Source: Siccirubricoccus soli (lineage in GTDB: Bacteria; Pseudomonadota; Alphaproteobacteria; Acetobacterales; Acetobacteraceae). Taken from it: DNA of 35,246 bases. Location of the stretch: assembly GCF_024178315.1 (NCBI RefSeq), contig NZ_JAMZIK010000045.1:1-35246 (forward strand), read 5' to 3'. The notes under the pieces were generated by a model. The model saw only the letters and a list, made by a program, of their open reading frames with translations, had not been told where the DNA came from and ran no database searches. Positions 1-7,710 of this stretch are shown in pieces (the first letter of the stretch is position 1; the number at the start of each line of letters is the position of its first letter). A program made the position numbers and the translations under genes.

Positions 1-144
1 GGTCTCGGCTGTGCAGCCGATCTTCGCCGCGATCGAGCCGATGGCCGACCACTGCGAGGCGTGGTCGCCTCCGTGATCCAGCACCATCCGGACCGCCCGC
101 TGCCTCACCTCAGGCGAAAATCGGTTCGACGTCTTCTTCGTCAT
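1..144 (-). CDS. IS3-family transposase OrfA, N-terminal part (runs off the window)
   Basis: Reading the minus strand from the ATG at 144 gives 48 residues beginning [20 protein letters not shown] and ending at position 1 with ..[10 protein letters not shown]. This is the characteristic start of the small DNA-binding subunit (OrfA, helix-turn-helix) of IS3-family transposases, in which OrfA binds the terminal repeats and is fused to the OrfB DDE domain by programmed frameshifting. The gene is cut by the window edge, so whether the element is intact is unknown. It was missed by simple ORF calling because no stop lies in the window. Confidence 0.85.
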   Translation of the reverse strand, partial: MTKKTSNRFSPEVRQRAVRMVLDHGGDHASQWSAIGSIAAKIGCTAET

Positions 145-194
145 GGCTCCAACCTCTCAAGGTTCGGAGCCTCCGGCAAACCCGGCGCGGTTCA
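1..194 (-). mobile_element. IS3-family insertion sequence, one end only
   Basis: The window opens inside an insertion sequence read on the minus strand. It contains the first 48 codons of an IS3-type OrfA. Upstream of that start, to about position 194, is a stretch with the sequence TGAACCGCGCCGGGTTTGCC on the minus strand, which has the TGA.. start usual for IS3-family terminal repeats. The end at 194 is inferred from that TGA and from AbiEii-like coding that begins immediately after it. The other end and OrfB lie outside the window. Confidence 0.7.
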
Positions 195-859
195 GAGGGG
201 TCAAGGCAGCGGTCCAGGCCGCCATCGTGGGAGCCGGGTACCGAGACCCGGAGGTGATCGCGAAGAACGACAACCGGAACGTCCAGTTCGAGGTCTGGTA
301 CCGCGCCCCCGAGGAGGTCGACGGCCCCCTGCGGCCGCACCTGCTGGTCGAGCTGACCTACTCGCCGCCGCGGCTGCTGACGGTGCGTCGGAGCGTGCGG
401 TCCTTCGTCAACCTGGCGACCCGCACGGATGCCGAGATCGCCGACCTCGAGTGCGTGTCCATCGAGGAGACCGCGGCGGAGAAGCTGGTGTCCCTGACGC
501 GTCGGACCGCCGGTGACCTCGAGGGGACCAAGCCCGACGCGCACGATCCCTTCCTCGTCCGCCACGTCTACGACCTGCACTGGCTGCTGGGGAAGGTGGA
601 CCGCCCGGCCGTCCTCCAGCTCGCCCGCGAGATCGCCTCCTCGGACGCGGAGCAGTTCGCGAGCTGGTTCCCGGCCTACCGGGAGGATCCGCGGGGCTGG
701 ACCAGGCGCGCGCTCGATCACCTGGAGCGGGACGCGGAGTGCCACGCCTCCTACACCCTGTTCCTCGGGCGGATGGTCTACGGCGAGCGGACGGCCTTCG
801 AGGAGGCGTTCCGGTCCGTCTCCGAGCTCGGGACCGCCCTCTGGGACGAGGCTCCCTAG
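195..859 (+). pseudogene. AbiEii/AbiGii-type nucleotidyltransferase toxin, 5'-truncated by the IS
   Basis: The coding sequence from about 195 to 859 resembles the C-terminal part of the AbiEii/AbiGii toxin family. AbiEii proteins are nucleotidyltransferase-like toxins of type IV toxin-antitoxin phage-abortive systems. Visible family marks are the EETAAEKLVSLTRR segment and the following VRHVYDLHWL segment, the usual spacing for motifs III and IV. The N-terminal half with the nucleotidyltransferase G-S and D-x-D motifs is absent: upstream sequence is the IS3 end. An apparent ATG at 143 lies inside the IS, so the open frame there is accidental. No AbiEi antitoxin is visible, and it may have been lost with the 5' end. 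The product is probably inactive. Confidence 0.75.
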
Positions 860-904
860 GAACCTCTGGTTGTCGCTTGCCAGCGTCGGCCCGAGCGTTC
901 TCGC

Positions 905-1231
905 ATGACGACCCGCACCTACAAGTTCGACCGGCGACCGGCTCCCGAGCTCCGCGACATCTTGTCGCAGAGGGCGGCGGGCTATGGCTTCGCGCAGATC
1001 GCCGACGCCTTCGGCGTCCATCGCCGGACCGTCTACCTCGCCATCGACCGGGCCGCCGACCGCGGCGAGCTGCCGCCCGCGCTGCTCTGGGTCCTCTTCC
1101 CCGAGGACGAGGACGCGCGGCGCCGCCTCTTCAGCCGCATCCGCTCGGCCCGGGCGCGCGGCGTCGAGGTGGCCGGGTGGGACCAAGTCGAGCGGGCGCG
1201 GGCGGCCTACGCGCGACGGACGGGTGCCTAG
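905..1231 (+). CDS. small helix-turn-helix protein, function unknown
   Basis: This 108-residue protein starts 45 bp after the AbiEii remnant, on the same strand. Residues about 25-50 (GYGFAQIADAFGVHRRTVYLA) look like a resolvase/Hin-type helix-turn-helix, suggesting DNA binding. The remainder is charged and rich in Arg and Ala, with no other recognised domain. It ends convergently with the RES-domain gene, the two overlapping by 4 bp (1228-1231). It could be a regulator or adaptor for the broken AbiEii gene, but the position is the only support. The ATG at 905 is the first in frame and no strong ribosome site is evident. Confidence 0.55.
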   Translation: MTTRTYKFDRRPAPELRDILSQRAAGYGFAQIADAFGVHRRTVYLAIDRAADRGELPPALLWVLFPEDEDARRRLFSRIRSARARGVEVAGWDQVERARAAYARRTGA

Positions 1232-2487
1232 GGCGACAGGCTCTTGTGGCGGACGCTGGCGAGCCTCAGCCAAGTCTTCGGGGGCGTCCCAAATTCGTCG
1301 TCCCCGGTCGCCCCTTCCACCTCCTTGGGTCCGGCAAACAGGACGACGTTGGCTCCTTTCTTCCCGGTCGCGCTGCGGTAGCGCAGGCCGTCGATACGGC
1401 CACCTCGGAACGGGTAGTCCCGGAGGAACTCGGTGAAGACCTGGGTGGGGATGTAATCCACGTGGACCCGGTCGTTCCTGGGAACCGGCTGGACGATGAT
1501 GCGCGCGAACTGGTGCAGGAAGCCCATGGTCAGGCGGTCCATGCGGTGGGTTTCTGAGAAGAAGCCGGGCACCGGCGGCAGGTCTGCAAGGTCGAGGAGG
1601 CGGATCGGGCGTTTCGTCTCGAAAGTCCCGACCGAAACTAGCTTCTCCCGCGTCTCCGCCGTGGCAAGTGCCGCATTCTCGGCGCCGTAGAACATCGGAA
1701 TGCCGGGCGGATTCATGCGGTTTGACTGCAGGGCGTACTCAGGCGGCGGGGGACCCAGAGCGGCGGCCGTGGTGTGGCGCTCGCGCGCCTTGCGTGGCCT
1801 GGCGCGAAAGAGCTTGTAGCCCTTGCGCTCGGTCCGGATCAGCCGCTGCCGTTCGACGAGCCCGCAGACCTCGCTCAAGAACTCCAGCGGTGACCGGGTA
1901 TCAGGATCTCTGTCCTTCCCTGAGTCGATGTTGTGGAAGAAGAAGCGACGGCTGTGCTTCACGACACTGCAAAACCGCCCCCACGAGGAACGGAGGCTGT
2001 CGTCGGGTTCGAGGACCAACCAGTCGTACTCGCACCACACGTCGTCCTCTAGCTCGCCGACCAGGTCTTCGCGGAGCCTGTTGTCACCATCGCGCGGCAG
2101 ATCGAGGCCGATTGTCTCGAACAGGAGGTCGTAGGTGTCGGTATGCCAGCCCTGGTAACCACCCTCGCGGCTCTCATAGGGCAGCTGATCCACAGCCTTG
2201 CCGTAGAACTTCCCCATGCGCTCCTGGATGTACGCGGCGATCTCGCCGAGCGGGATTGTCGCAGCGTCCTTGCGGCCGCAGTAATCGCAACCCCGGGGGC
2301 CGCCGTGGGCCTTGATGACCTTCCTTAGGTCGTCGTCCTCGAAGCAGCGGGCGCAGACCGGCTGCTCACTACCATGAAACCTCAGGAAGCATTCGGGGTC
2401 GACCAGGCTCATCCGCCACCACTGTTGCATAGAGGGCCGGTCCACCCTGCCCAACGCGCCAATAGCCGCTTTCGAGAGCCAGATCAT
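1228..2487 (-). CDS. RES-domain protein with zinc-finger and HEPN-like N-terminal region
   Basis: This 419-residue protein has a C-terminal RES domain. RES proteins are NAD-cleaving toxins (NAD phosphorylase-type) named for conserved Arg, Glu and Ser. Candidate residues are R228 or R230 in KLFRAR, E278 in ALATAETR and S372 in LRYRSATG, followed by the family's NVVLF strand. The N-terminal part has two Cys pairs (C45/C48, C67/C70), a likely zinc knuckle, and a mid region with R180-x4-H185, compatible with a HEPN motif. This matches HEPN/RES two-domain proteins (HEPN_RES_NTD1 type), proposed to act in defence or as toxins. No Xre antitoxin of the usual RES-Xre pair adjoins it. The start is uncertain: Met at 2430 or 2412 would also fit and keep the zinc knuckle. 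Confidence 0.75.
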   Translation of the reverse strand: MIWLSKAAIGALGRVDRPSMQQWWRMSLVDPECFLRFHGSEQPVCARCFEDDDLRKVIKAHGGPRGCDYCGRKDAATIPLGEIAAYIQERMGKFYGKAVDQLPYESREGGYQGWHTDTYDLLFETIGLDLPRDGDNRLREDLVGELEDDVWCEYDWLVLEPDDSLRSSWGRFCSVVKHSRRFFFHNIDSGKDRDPDTRSPLEFLSEVCGLVERQRLIRTERKGYKLFRARPRKARERHTTAAALGPPPPEYALQSNRMNPPGIPMFYGAENAALATAETREKLVSVGTFETKRPIRLLDLADLPPVPGFFSETHRMDRLTMGFLHQFARIIVQPVPRNDRVHVDYIPTQVFTEFLRDYPFRGGRIDGLRYRSATGKKGANVVLFAGPKEVEGATGDDEFGTPPKTWLRLASVRHKSLSP

Positions 2488-2546
2488 CTGCCGGAATGGG
2501 CCGACTACGGGCTCCGCGGCTGCCCGGCCCGTGATACGACGGCGCC

Positions 2547-2978
2547 GTGGAGCCGCTTCCCTTCCCGGCGTCGCTGCGCCTCGTCGCCGAGAACATCGCG
2601 CGGGGGCAGGACCACACCTCGGCCATTAAGGAGTTCGTCGACCATCTCGCCCGCGCCGTCGCGGCGGCCGGGTGGGCGGACGGGGATCCCACGCTGCCGG
2701 TGCCGCGCGCGGCCTTCGAGGAGGAGCCCCCGCTCCCGGACGTCCCGTGGCAGCGGGCGCACATCGGCGGCCTGGCGGAGCACCTCGCCCGGCTCGCAGG
2801 TGAGTCGCCGCCGGAGTGGTGCCTCGGCGACGCCTGGTTCCTGCCGGAGCCGATCGGCCGGACTGTCGAGGGGACGCCGCCCGAGCTGGCGCGGCGCGGT
2901 CTCATGTGCGGGCCGGTGCTGGGCAATCTCTGGACGCGGCTCGGCGTCAGGCCCCGCCTTCCTGCTTACGGAGCATGA
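2547..2978 (+). CDS. hypothetical protein, 143 residues
   Basis: This reading frame starts 59 bp from the start of the RES gene, divergently, so the two could share a control region. The protein is acidic and Trp/Pro-rich with a PPEWCLGDAWFLPEP segment around residues 90-105. I do not recognise a named family. The divergent layout makes an antitoxin or regulator for the RES protein conceivable, but no DNA-binding motif is visible. It converges on the next gene with an overlap of 32 bp (2947-2978), which is long for two real genes, so either C-terminus may be mis-called. Codon use (GC at third position) supports coding. Confidence 0.5.
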   Translation: MEPLPFPASLRLVAENIARGQDHTSAIKEFVDHLARAVAAAGWADGDPTLPVPRAAFEEEPPLPDVPWQRAHIGGLAEHLARLAGESPPEWCLGDAWFLPEPIGRTVEGTPPELARRGLMCGPVLGNLWTRLGVRPRLPAYGA

Positions 2979-3240
2979 GCAGCGCGCGCTGGGTGAGGGC
3001 AGCGACGCGGCGGTATTCCTCGAGGCGCTCGAGCAGTTCGTCGGCCGACATGCTGCAGACGGCGCCGTGGCCCGTGGTGAGCCCGTGCAGGCGTCCGTCG
3101 GCGTCGCGCCCGATCCATGCGGTCGGGTCGCACTCCCAGCCTGCGTAGAGGACCGGGAAGGCGAGGACGACCTCGAACCTGCCAACCAGGGCGCGGGCGG
3201 CTTTGGCCTGCTGGGCATCCATCGCGTGGCTGTCGGACAT
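2947..3240 (-). CDS. hypothetical protein, 97 residues
   Basis: This is a small protein on the minus strand, downstream of the DUF3644 gene with a 37-bp gap, so probably the last gene of that operon. It reads MSDSHAMDAQQAKAARAL and ends with a charged helix (ELLERLEEYRRVAAL..). I chose the ATG at 3240 because AGGTGAGA lies just upstream at ribosome-site distance; an in-frame GTG lies at 3252. The middle (WECDPTAWIGRDADGRLHGL) looks like a small beta-rich fold. No family is recognised. The 3' end overlaps the convergent gene. Confidence 0.5.
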   Translation of the reverse strand: MSDSHAMDAQQAKAARALVGRFEVVLAFPVLYAGWECDPTAWIGRDADGRLHGLTTGHGAVCSMSADELLERLEEYRRVAALTQRALLMLRKQEGGA

Positions 3241-3277
3241 CTGGTGTCTCACCTGCTGGCCGCCTCGCCTCCCGTGG

Positions 3278-4354
3278 TCACGCCGCCTTGGCGGGCGCGA
3301 CGGCCGCGGCCTTCCTGCCCTTCAGCCGAGCCAGCAGGCCCGGTTCCGCCTCCACCGCGGCCCTGATCCGCTTCAGCGCCGTGTCGGAGTAGCGGGGGTG
3401 CTTCGAGGAGCCGAACATGAAGACGTGCATGCAGTCCTTGTCGGTGTCCACCTTGAGGTGACGCCTCAAGAGCAGGGCCTCGTGCATGTTCGTCTTCAAC
3501 AGCTTGGCCAGCTCGGTGGCCGAGAAGCGGAACCGGCGCTGAAGGTCCACCTCGCGCACGGCAGCCGCCTCCGTCGGGTCGTCGGCCGGGACGAAGCGCA
3601 CCGGAGCTCCGTCACTACCCTTGGTAAAGCGGACCTTCACCTCGACGCCCTCGCCGGTGACCTGGGTCGCGAGACCGCCAAGACGGGGAAATACCTCCGA
3701 GCGCGGACGTCCGGCGCGTATGGCGCGCTCGACCCGGTCGATGTCGGCCTCGCTGAGCTCGATGTCGGCGACATGGCTCTCCATCGCCAGCAGAGTTCGG
3801 ATGCGGCCGCGCGCGTCGTCCCGCTGCCGCTTGCCGGGCTTCAACAGCTCGCGGATCTGCCGGTACTCGCGATCCACCAGAAGGGCGAAGTCACTGGGCG
3901 GCCGCGTGGCGATGGGCAGCACCCTTGAGGGCAGATGGTCGGCGAGGGTGTCGCCAAGGGACCGCTTCAAGAGGTCGTCGAAGATGGTTACGAACCCGCG
4001 AGCGTGCAGGTATAGGATGTCCTCGGGCACCACGAGCAGCCAGTGCTGCTCCGCGTCGCGGAAGGCGTCCACCGCGCGCAGGAGACCGGCTTCCTCCTCC
4101 GTCAACTTGCAGTGCTGTCCCGCCAGGTTGAGGCACTTGGCGAACCCGATGCTCGTCCGGCTCTGCGGGTCGAACACGCGAGCGCCCTTCTGCACCAGGA
4201 TGGCCTTCAGGAGCATCTCGGCCGAGTGCTGCAGGTGCAGTAGGACCGTGGTCACGCGGCCGTCCTCGTCGCAGCCGTTGAAGGCGGTCACCGCCCTCCG
4301 GAGCGAGCAGAGGGACTTCACCTTGAGTGTCCTGGCCTCGCGCTTGAGCTTCAC
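3278..4354 (-). CDS. DUF3644 (HEPN-like) protein
   Basis: This 358-residue protein has the DUF3644 hallmark LLHLQHSAEMLLKAILVQKG near residues 38-57, a helical signature shared with HEPN-superfamily ribonucleases. An R-x4-H motif (R99 to H104, FRDAEQHW) is the expected HEPN catalytic pair. DUF3644 proteins are frequent in defence islands and mobile elements; RNA cleavage is the usual prediction, not shown here. The C-terminal third (RRFRFSATELAKLLKTNMHEALLLRRHL, about 270-300) looks like a winged or helix-turn-helix module, possibly substrate recognition. The start is GTG at 4354, overlapping the stop of the upstream small gene by 4 bp (GTGA), so the pair is translationally coupled. Confidence 0.75.
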   Translation of the reverse strand: MKLKREARTLKVKSLCSLRRAVTAFNGCDEDGRVTTVLLHLQHSAEMLLKAILVQKGARVFDPQSRTSIGFAKCLNLAGQHCKLTEEEAGLLRAVDAFRDAEQHWLLVVPEDILYLHARGFVTIFDDLLKRSLGDTLADHLPSRVLPIATRPPSDFALLVDREYRQIRELLKPGKRQRDDARGRIRTLLAMESHVADIELSEADIDRVERAIRAGRPRSEVFPRLGGLATQVTGEGVEVKVRFTKGSDGAPVRFVPADDPTEAAAVREVDLQRRFRFSATELAKLLKTNMHEALLLRRHLKVDTDKDCMHVFMFGSSKHPRYSDTALKRIRAAVEAEPGLLARLKGRKAAAVAPAKAA

Positions 4355-4740
4355 CGAACTTCCCCGACGTCAGATTGCTTCAATTCACCAAGCGTGCCGG
4401 TCACCACCGCGAGCGCGTCCTCGAACTGCGCCTCGTCGCCGTCCTGCATGGCCTCCCTCGCCTCTGCCAGCGCGTCGCGCAGGTCGGCCAGCTTGGCGAG
4501 GACGGCGTCCACCCTGGCCTCCGCTGCCAGGAGCGCCGTCTGGGCCTCCGGCACGGCGCCGAGATCGAAGGCCAAGCGGGCCACCTCGGCCAGCCACGGC
4601 AGGCTGCCCCTCGGCCAGACGTCCTCGCCGACCTTCAGCACGCGCGCTGCGCGGTCCACTGCCTCCGGCAGGTCGGAGGCGTCACGGGGCGCCCGCGCCC
4701 GCAGGGCGTCGGCTAACTCATCCCAATCCTCGTGATTCAC
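4351..4740 (-). CDS. hypothetical acidic helical protein coupled to DUF3644 gene
   Basis: This 129-residue, Ala- and Glu-rich, almost wholly helical protein has a likely coiled coil from residue 65 to 110. It starts with GTG at 4740 and its TGA overlaps the GTG of the DUF3644 gene. A small acidic protein immediately upstream of a HEPN-like protein is the usual arrangement of an antitoxin or accessory subunit, but no known antitoxin motif is visible, so this is context-based inference. Its last codons contain one of the iteron-like 15-mers (4354-4368), linking this end of the operon to the replication module. Confidence 0.55.
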   Translation of the reverse strand: MNHEDWDELADALRARAPRDASDLPEAVDRAARVLKVGEDVWPRGSLPWLAEVARLAFDLGAVPEAQTALLAAEARVDAVLAKLADLRDALAEAREAMQDGDEAQFEDALAVVTGTLGELKQSDVGEVR

Positions 4741-4826
4741 GTCCTAGAACCTTCGGCTTCGGCAATCCCCGGTTGCCGGAGGAGTAGCGCGGACCTCAGC
4801 GCAAGGACTCGCCGAACTTTTCCGAC
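4354..4826. repeat. outlying iteron-like 15-mers at 4354-4368 and 4812-4826
   Basis: Two copies of the CCGAACTTtCCCGAC motif lie outside the main cluster. CCGAACTTCCCCGAC is at 4354-4368, in the 3' end of the small coupled gene. CCGAACTTTTCCGAC is at 4812-4826, immediately before the repA stop codon on the plus-strand coordinates (the stop is at 4828-4830). Both differ from the consensus by one base and have the same orientation as the pair at 5947-5982. They could be RepA handcuffing or titration sites. The feature spans from the first to the second copy; sequence between them is not repeat. Confidence 0.55.
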
Positions 4827-4827
4827 C

Positions 4828-5907
4828 TCAGGCGGTGCCGATGAGGCGGGTTTTCTTCGGCGGTGGGGAGGGCCGGAGGATGATTCCTTGGGGGACAACC
4901 TCAAACTGGGCGGCCGGATAGACCGACCGCGCCAGCTCAAGAGACTCGGCGAACGGTGCCTTGAAGTGTTTCAAGGCGGTGACGCCGTGCCCGAATTGCG
5001 CCCGCAGGGCGGCCCAGGAGATGGGCGTATCCTCATCGAGGGCCGGGAGGCGGTAGCAGAGCCACAGGTAGACATCGAGTGCCAGGGCCGAGTTGCGGAT
5101 CCGCCCCACCGCGTCGCGGTCGATGACCACCGGATGCCGCTGGAGGCTGTCGTAGTACGCCTGCGAGAGCCGTAGCCGCCGGATGAAGGGGCGTCGGCTA
5201 CTATCGGTGTCGTACTCGAAAGCTTCGATGATCCGGTCGTTTATAACGAAGCCCTTGGTATCGGAGCCGATGCGGAATGATACCCGGCAGCGGGCCAGTC
5301 TCTCCATCTGCTCGAGCACAGAGTCGGCGACCTTCCCGCCGTCCGGAAGCCCAAGACGCCGTAGGACGGCGTAGGCCGTTGTCCCGAGTTCGATGTCGCG
5401 GCTGCCGCGCTCAAGGCAGTCGCTGCCGATCGCAACCTGGATGAGACGGGCGTAGGCGCCAAACGGGACCCCCACCTGTCGAAGGCTGCCGTCGTCCATC
5501 GCCTTGGAGCCACCCTCGACGACGATGGCCGCGTAGTGGGTATCGATGCGCCAGGCGTGTTCGGCTTGTCCCTTGGGCTTGCGGAAGGGGAGGCCCAGCA
5601 GGCACCAGCCGCTGTAGACATAGCCCGCGGCGCCCTCTTGCGCCCCCGTTGCTGCGAGCGCCTCGGCGGTTTCGGCGGCGGCCATGATGATGCGGGGGCC
5701 ACGTGGACCCGCGAGCAGGTCAACGGGTGCCCGGCGCCCTGGTTCGGGCAGCGTAGCCATGGCGTAGACCGCAGCCCCCTTCCTGCCTCCTTTCTCTCGC
5801 AGGATGTCATGCACGGTCGCGTCGGCGCCAACCGGAGCGGGATCCAACACTGGATCCTCTCCCGGGAACAGGTCGATCTGCCCTTGTTTGTTGCGCCCTT
5901 GAGCCAT
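4828..5907 (-). CDS. repA: plasmid replication initiator RepA (RPA family)
   Basis: This 359-residue protein matches the plasmid-encoded RepA family common in alphaproteobacterial and acetic-acid-bacterial plasmids. Recognisable parts are VYAMATLPEPGRR, PFGAYARLIQVAI.SDCLERGSRDIELG, LEQMERLARCRVSF and the C-terminal DAVGRIRNSALALDVYLWLCYRL.. WAALRAQFGHG, the region read as the winged-helix DNA-binding part. It should bind iterons and open the origin. The frame is open upstream to 6249, but that extension runs through iteron-like repeats and is non-typical, so the ATG at 5907 is chosen. The iteron-like 15-mers at 5947 and 5968 sit directly upstream of the start, suggesting RepA represses its own transcription. 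Confidence 0.85.
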   Translation of the reverse strand: MAQGRNKQGQIDLFPGEDPVLDPAPVGADATVHDILREKGGRKGAAVYAMATLPEPGRRAPVDLLAGPRGPRIIMAAAETAEALAATGAQEGAAGYVYSGWCLLGLPFRKPKGQAEHAWRIDTHYAAIVVEGGSKAMDDGSLRQVGVPFGAYARLIQVAIGSDCLERGSRDIELGTTAYAVLRRLGLPDGGKVADSVLEQMERLARCRVSFRIGSDTKGFVINDRIIEAFEYDTDSSRRPFIRRLRLSQAYYDSLQRHPVVIDRDAVGRIRNSALALDVYLWLCYRLPALDEDTPISWAALRAQFGHGVTALKHFKAPFAESLELARSVYPAAQFEVVPQGIILRPSPPPKKTRLIGTA

Positions 5908-5940
5908 GCTGCTCAACTTGCCGGGCCCAGTGGTCTCCCG

Positions 5941-6335
5941 GGAAGACCGAACTTTCCCGACACGGCGCCGAACCTTCCCGACCCAGGGCAATGAAAGGGT
6001 TAAGATAGATTCCCATTGATAGTATGTCCGCGAAAGTTCGGCGTATAACTCTCCCAAGTTGCTGAATTCGCCGATTTCAGGCCAAATTGACAGGTCGGGA
6101 TGGTTCGGTGGTCTGGCCGGGGTTCGGCTCCCAGCGTTACGATCGACCTGCTGTGTGGTTCTCGGGGTCAAGCCACGAGGTCGGAAAAGTTCGGCCCGCG
6201 ACTCCGAGGAGCGACTCCAGCGGGAGGAAGCAGGCTCCGGCCGACACAAGAAGGGCGGTCGGGAGAGATCGGCGCCGGTTGGCGCTCAGGTTTCGGGGTG
6301 CCCCGCCCCGGCCGGTGGTCGGGAAAGTTCGGTAC
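5941..6335. other. putative replication origin with iterons (oriV)
   Basis: Six 15-mers related to GTCGGGAAAGTTCGG, or its complement CCGAACTTTCCCGAC, lie here. On the plus strand the complement form occurs at 5947-5961 (exact) and 5968-5982 (one mismatch), 21 bp apart, that is two helical turns. The forward form occurs at 6027-6041 (two mismatches), 6094-6108 (two), 6180-6194 (one) and 6318-6332 (exact). Between the two orientations is an AT-richer stretch at about 5991-6030, unusual in this GC-rich window and a candidate melting region. The cluster adjoins repA, the normal place for an iteron-controlled origin. No perfect DnaA box was seen. Confidence 0.65.
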
Positions 6336-6352
6336 GTGGTCGCCGGTGATGA

Positions 6353-6820
6353 GTGAGGTGCACGGCCGAGCTGCGGCTGGACGGACCGGCGAAGCGTGGA
6401 AAGTGCGCCTGCCAGCATTGCGGCCACGTCAACCGCTTCCCGAGGTCCGACGCCGGGCCGCCCCGCCACCGGCCGTTCGCCATCGAGTACTACAACTCGG
6501 AGCGCAAGGCGGAGCACAGCGGCCGCTTCTTCAAGAGGCCGGACGAGGCCGACCTGGCCCAGGTCGCAGAGGCCGAAGCCCGATGGTCGGCCGCGGAGCC
6601 GCGCTTCGTGCCGGAGGACGAGATCCTGCCGGGCGACGAGACTGACCGGCTGCACCGCTGGGGCTACGCGCGGTACCGGCATATGTTCAGCGCCCGGCAG
6701 CTTCTGGGGCTCGAGGCGAGCTGCCGCCTCATCGCGGGCGTCGAGGACGAGCGGGTGCGCCACGCGCTGGCGACCAACCTCTCGGACCTCCTGCGCTACC
6801 AGAACCTGCTCTGCCGCCAC
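6353..6820 (+). pseudogene. DUF1156-type DNA methylase, internal fragment
   Basis: The translation from about 6380 to 6820 resembles an internal part of large DUF1156-type DNA methyltransferases (anti-phage-associated adenine methylases). Seen are a CxxCGH zinc-ribbon piece (ACQHCGHVN), FFKRPDEADL, the ILPGDETDRLHRWGYARYRHMFSARQLLGL stretch in segments, and ALATNLSDLLRYQNLLCR. In the family the next residues are normally YDTMALK.. leading to the catalytic DPPYY motif; here the similarity stops at codon CR near 6816 and becomes unrelated. Both the N-terminal DUF1156 part and the methyltransferase core are missing, so this is a remnant joined to another gene by deletion or recombination. Confidence 0.7.
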
Positions 6821-6822
6821 TC

Positions 6823-7477
6823 CCCAATGCGGTGTTTCGGGCCTGGATCACGACAACCCGGAAGGCCGAGGAGGCTCTCACCCTCAACTACCTGCCCCCC
6901 CCGCGACTACCCTGTCAGCTGCTACCGGCCCGACCTGCTCTGCGCACGACCGGACGACTGGCGATTTGTCGAGGTCAAGGGACCCGGTGACGCGCTCCAC
7001 TTCCGGCAGGCGAACTGGCTGCTGCACCGACGCGATCCGGCATGGCCTTTCGAGATCTGCATGCCGGTAAAGGGGCTGCAAGAGGCACGCTTCGCTGCCG
7101 ACGAGATAGGGCCGGGTCCCGCCTTCGCTGTCGCCTGCGCGGAGAAGCTTGAGGAGCACCAGGATTTTCTTACCGGGATCAGCATGTTCGGGTTGACCGG
7201 TAAGGATCTGGTCGCGGCCGAGGACCGAAACGCGGCGTCCATCGTCCGCGACCGTCGGCGGCTCTGGGCTGGATTGGTCGCCAAGGGCCATGACCCGAGG
7301 TCCCTGACTACGCTGCGGAGCGGACGGCTGATGACCGTGCTCGATTCGCACTGGCCGCCCGAACTGACGGGGGCCGACATGGAGCGCATGGCGCAGAGGG
7401 CGGCGAAGCAAGCCAAGAACAAGAAGAGGATAGCGGCCCACAACCGCCAGAGCGCGCGAGCATCGCGGAGGAAGTGA
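6823..7477 (+). pseudogene. VRR-NUC-like nuclease remnant, frameshifted
   Basis: From 6960 the frame encodes YRPDLLCARPDDWRFVEVKG followed by PGDALHFRQANWLL, the PD-(D/E)xK core of VRR-NUC domains (Asp, then E-V-K). These are structure-specific DNA nucleases found in repair enzymes and mobile elements. Upstream, a different frame at 6823-6894 gives protein-like AVFRAWITTTRKAEEALTLN, and joins the nuclease frame if one C is removed from the run of eight C at 6895-6902. The start of the gene is missing at the methylase junction near 6817-6822. The C-terminal part ends in a lysine/arginine-rich tail (KQAKNKKRIAAHNRQSARAS). It is probably inactive, although the catalytic core itself is preserved. 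Confidence 0.6.
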
Positions 7478-7654
7478 CGGGATAGGTCTGGTTCGGCAGG
7501 CTTCCTGTGGCTCGCAGTGCCCGTGGAAGGCGAACGGCGGCCGCAGCGGCACGCATGGGCCACCTACGTCCGCGTCGCCCCCGGAATTCAGATGCCACAG
7601 TGGCGAGAGGAGTGCTCAGCCAGTCAGGAGATGCCCGTGTCAGCGCCCGCAGCG
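7478..7654. other. noncoding stretch between remnant and terminator
   Basis: No convincing gene is seen here. Open frames exist on both strands but have the character of high-GC shadow frames. No repeat or promoter stands out. Confidence 0.4.
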
Positions 7655-7697
7655 CCCCCTCCCCCTTCGGCGTCCCTGCCGAAAGGGTGGGGTGGGG
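7655..7697 (-). terminator. hairpin terminator of the HNH gene
   Basis: CCCCCTTCGGC (7661-7671) and GCCGAAAGGG (7678-7687) can pair around a six-base loop, flanked by C-rich and G-rich arms that extend the stem. It lies 14-50 bp past the stop of the minus-strand HNH gene. There is no long T run, so termination would be weak or factor-assisted. Confidence 0.5.
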
Positions 7698-7710
7698 CTC
7701 TCAAGAAAGC

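Noticed and set aside
5908-6249. N-terminal extension of repA to 6249.
   Set aside because: It would run through the iteron-like repeats and matches nothing in RepA proteins.
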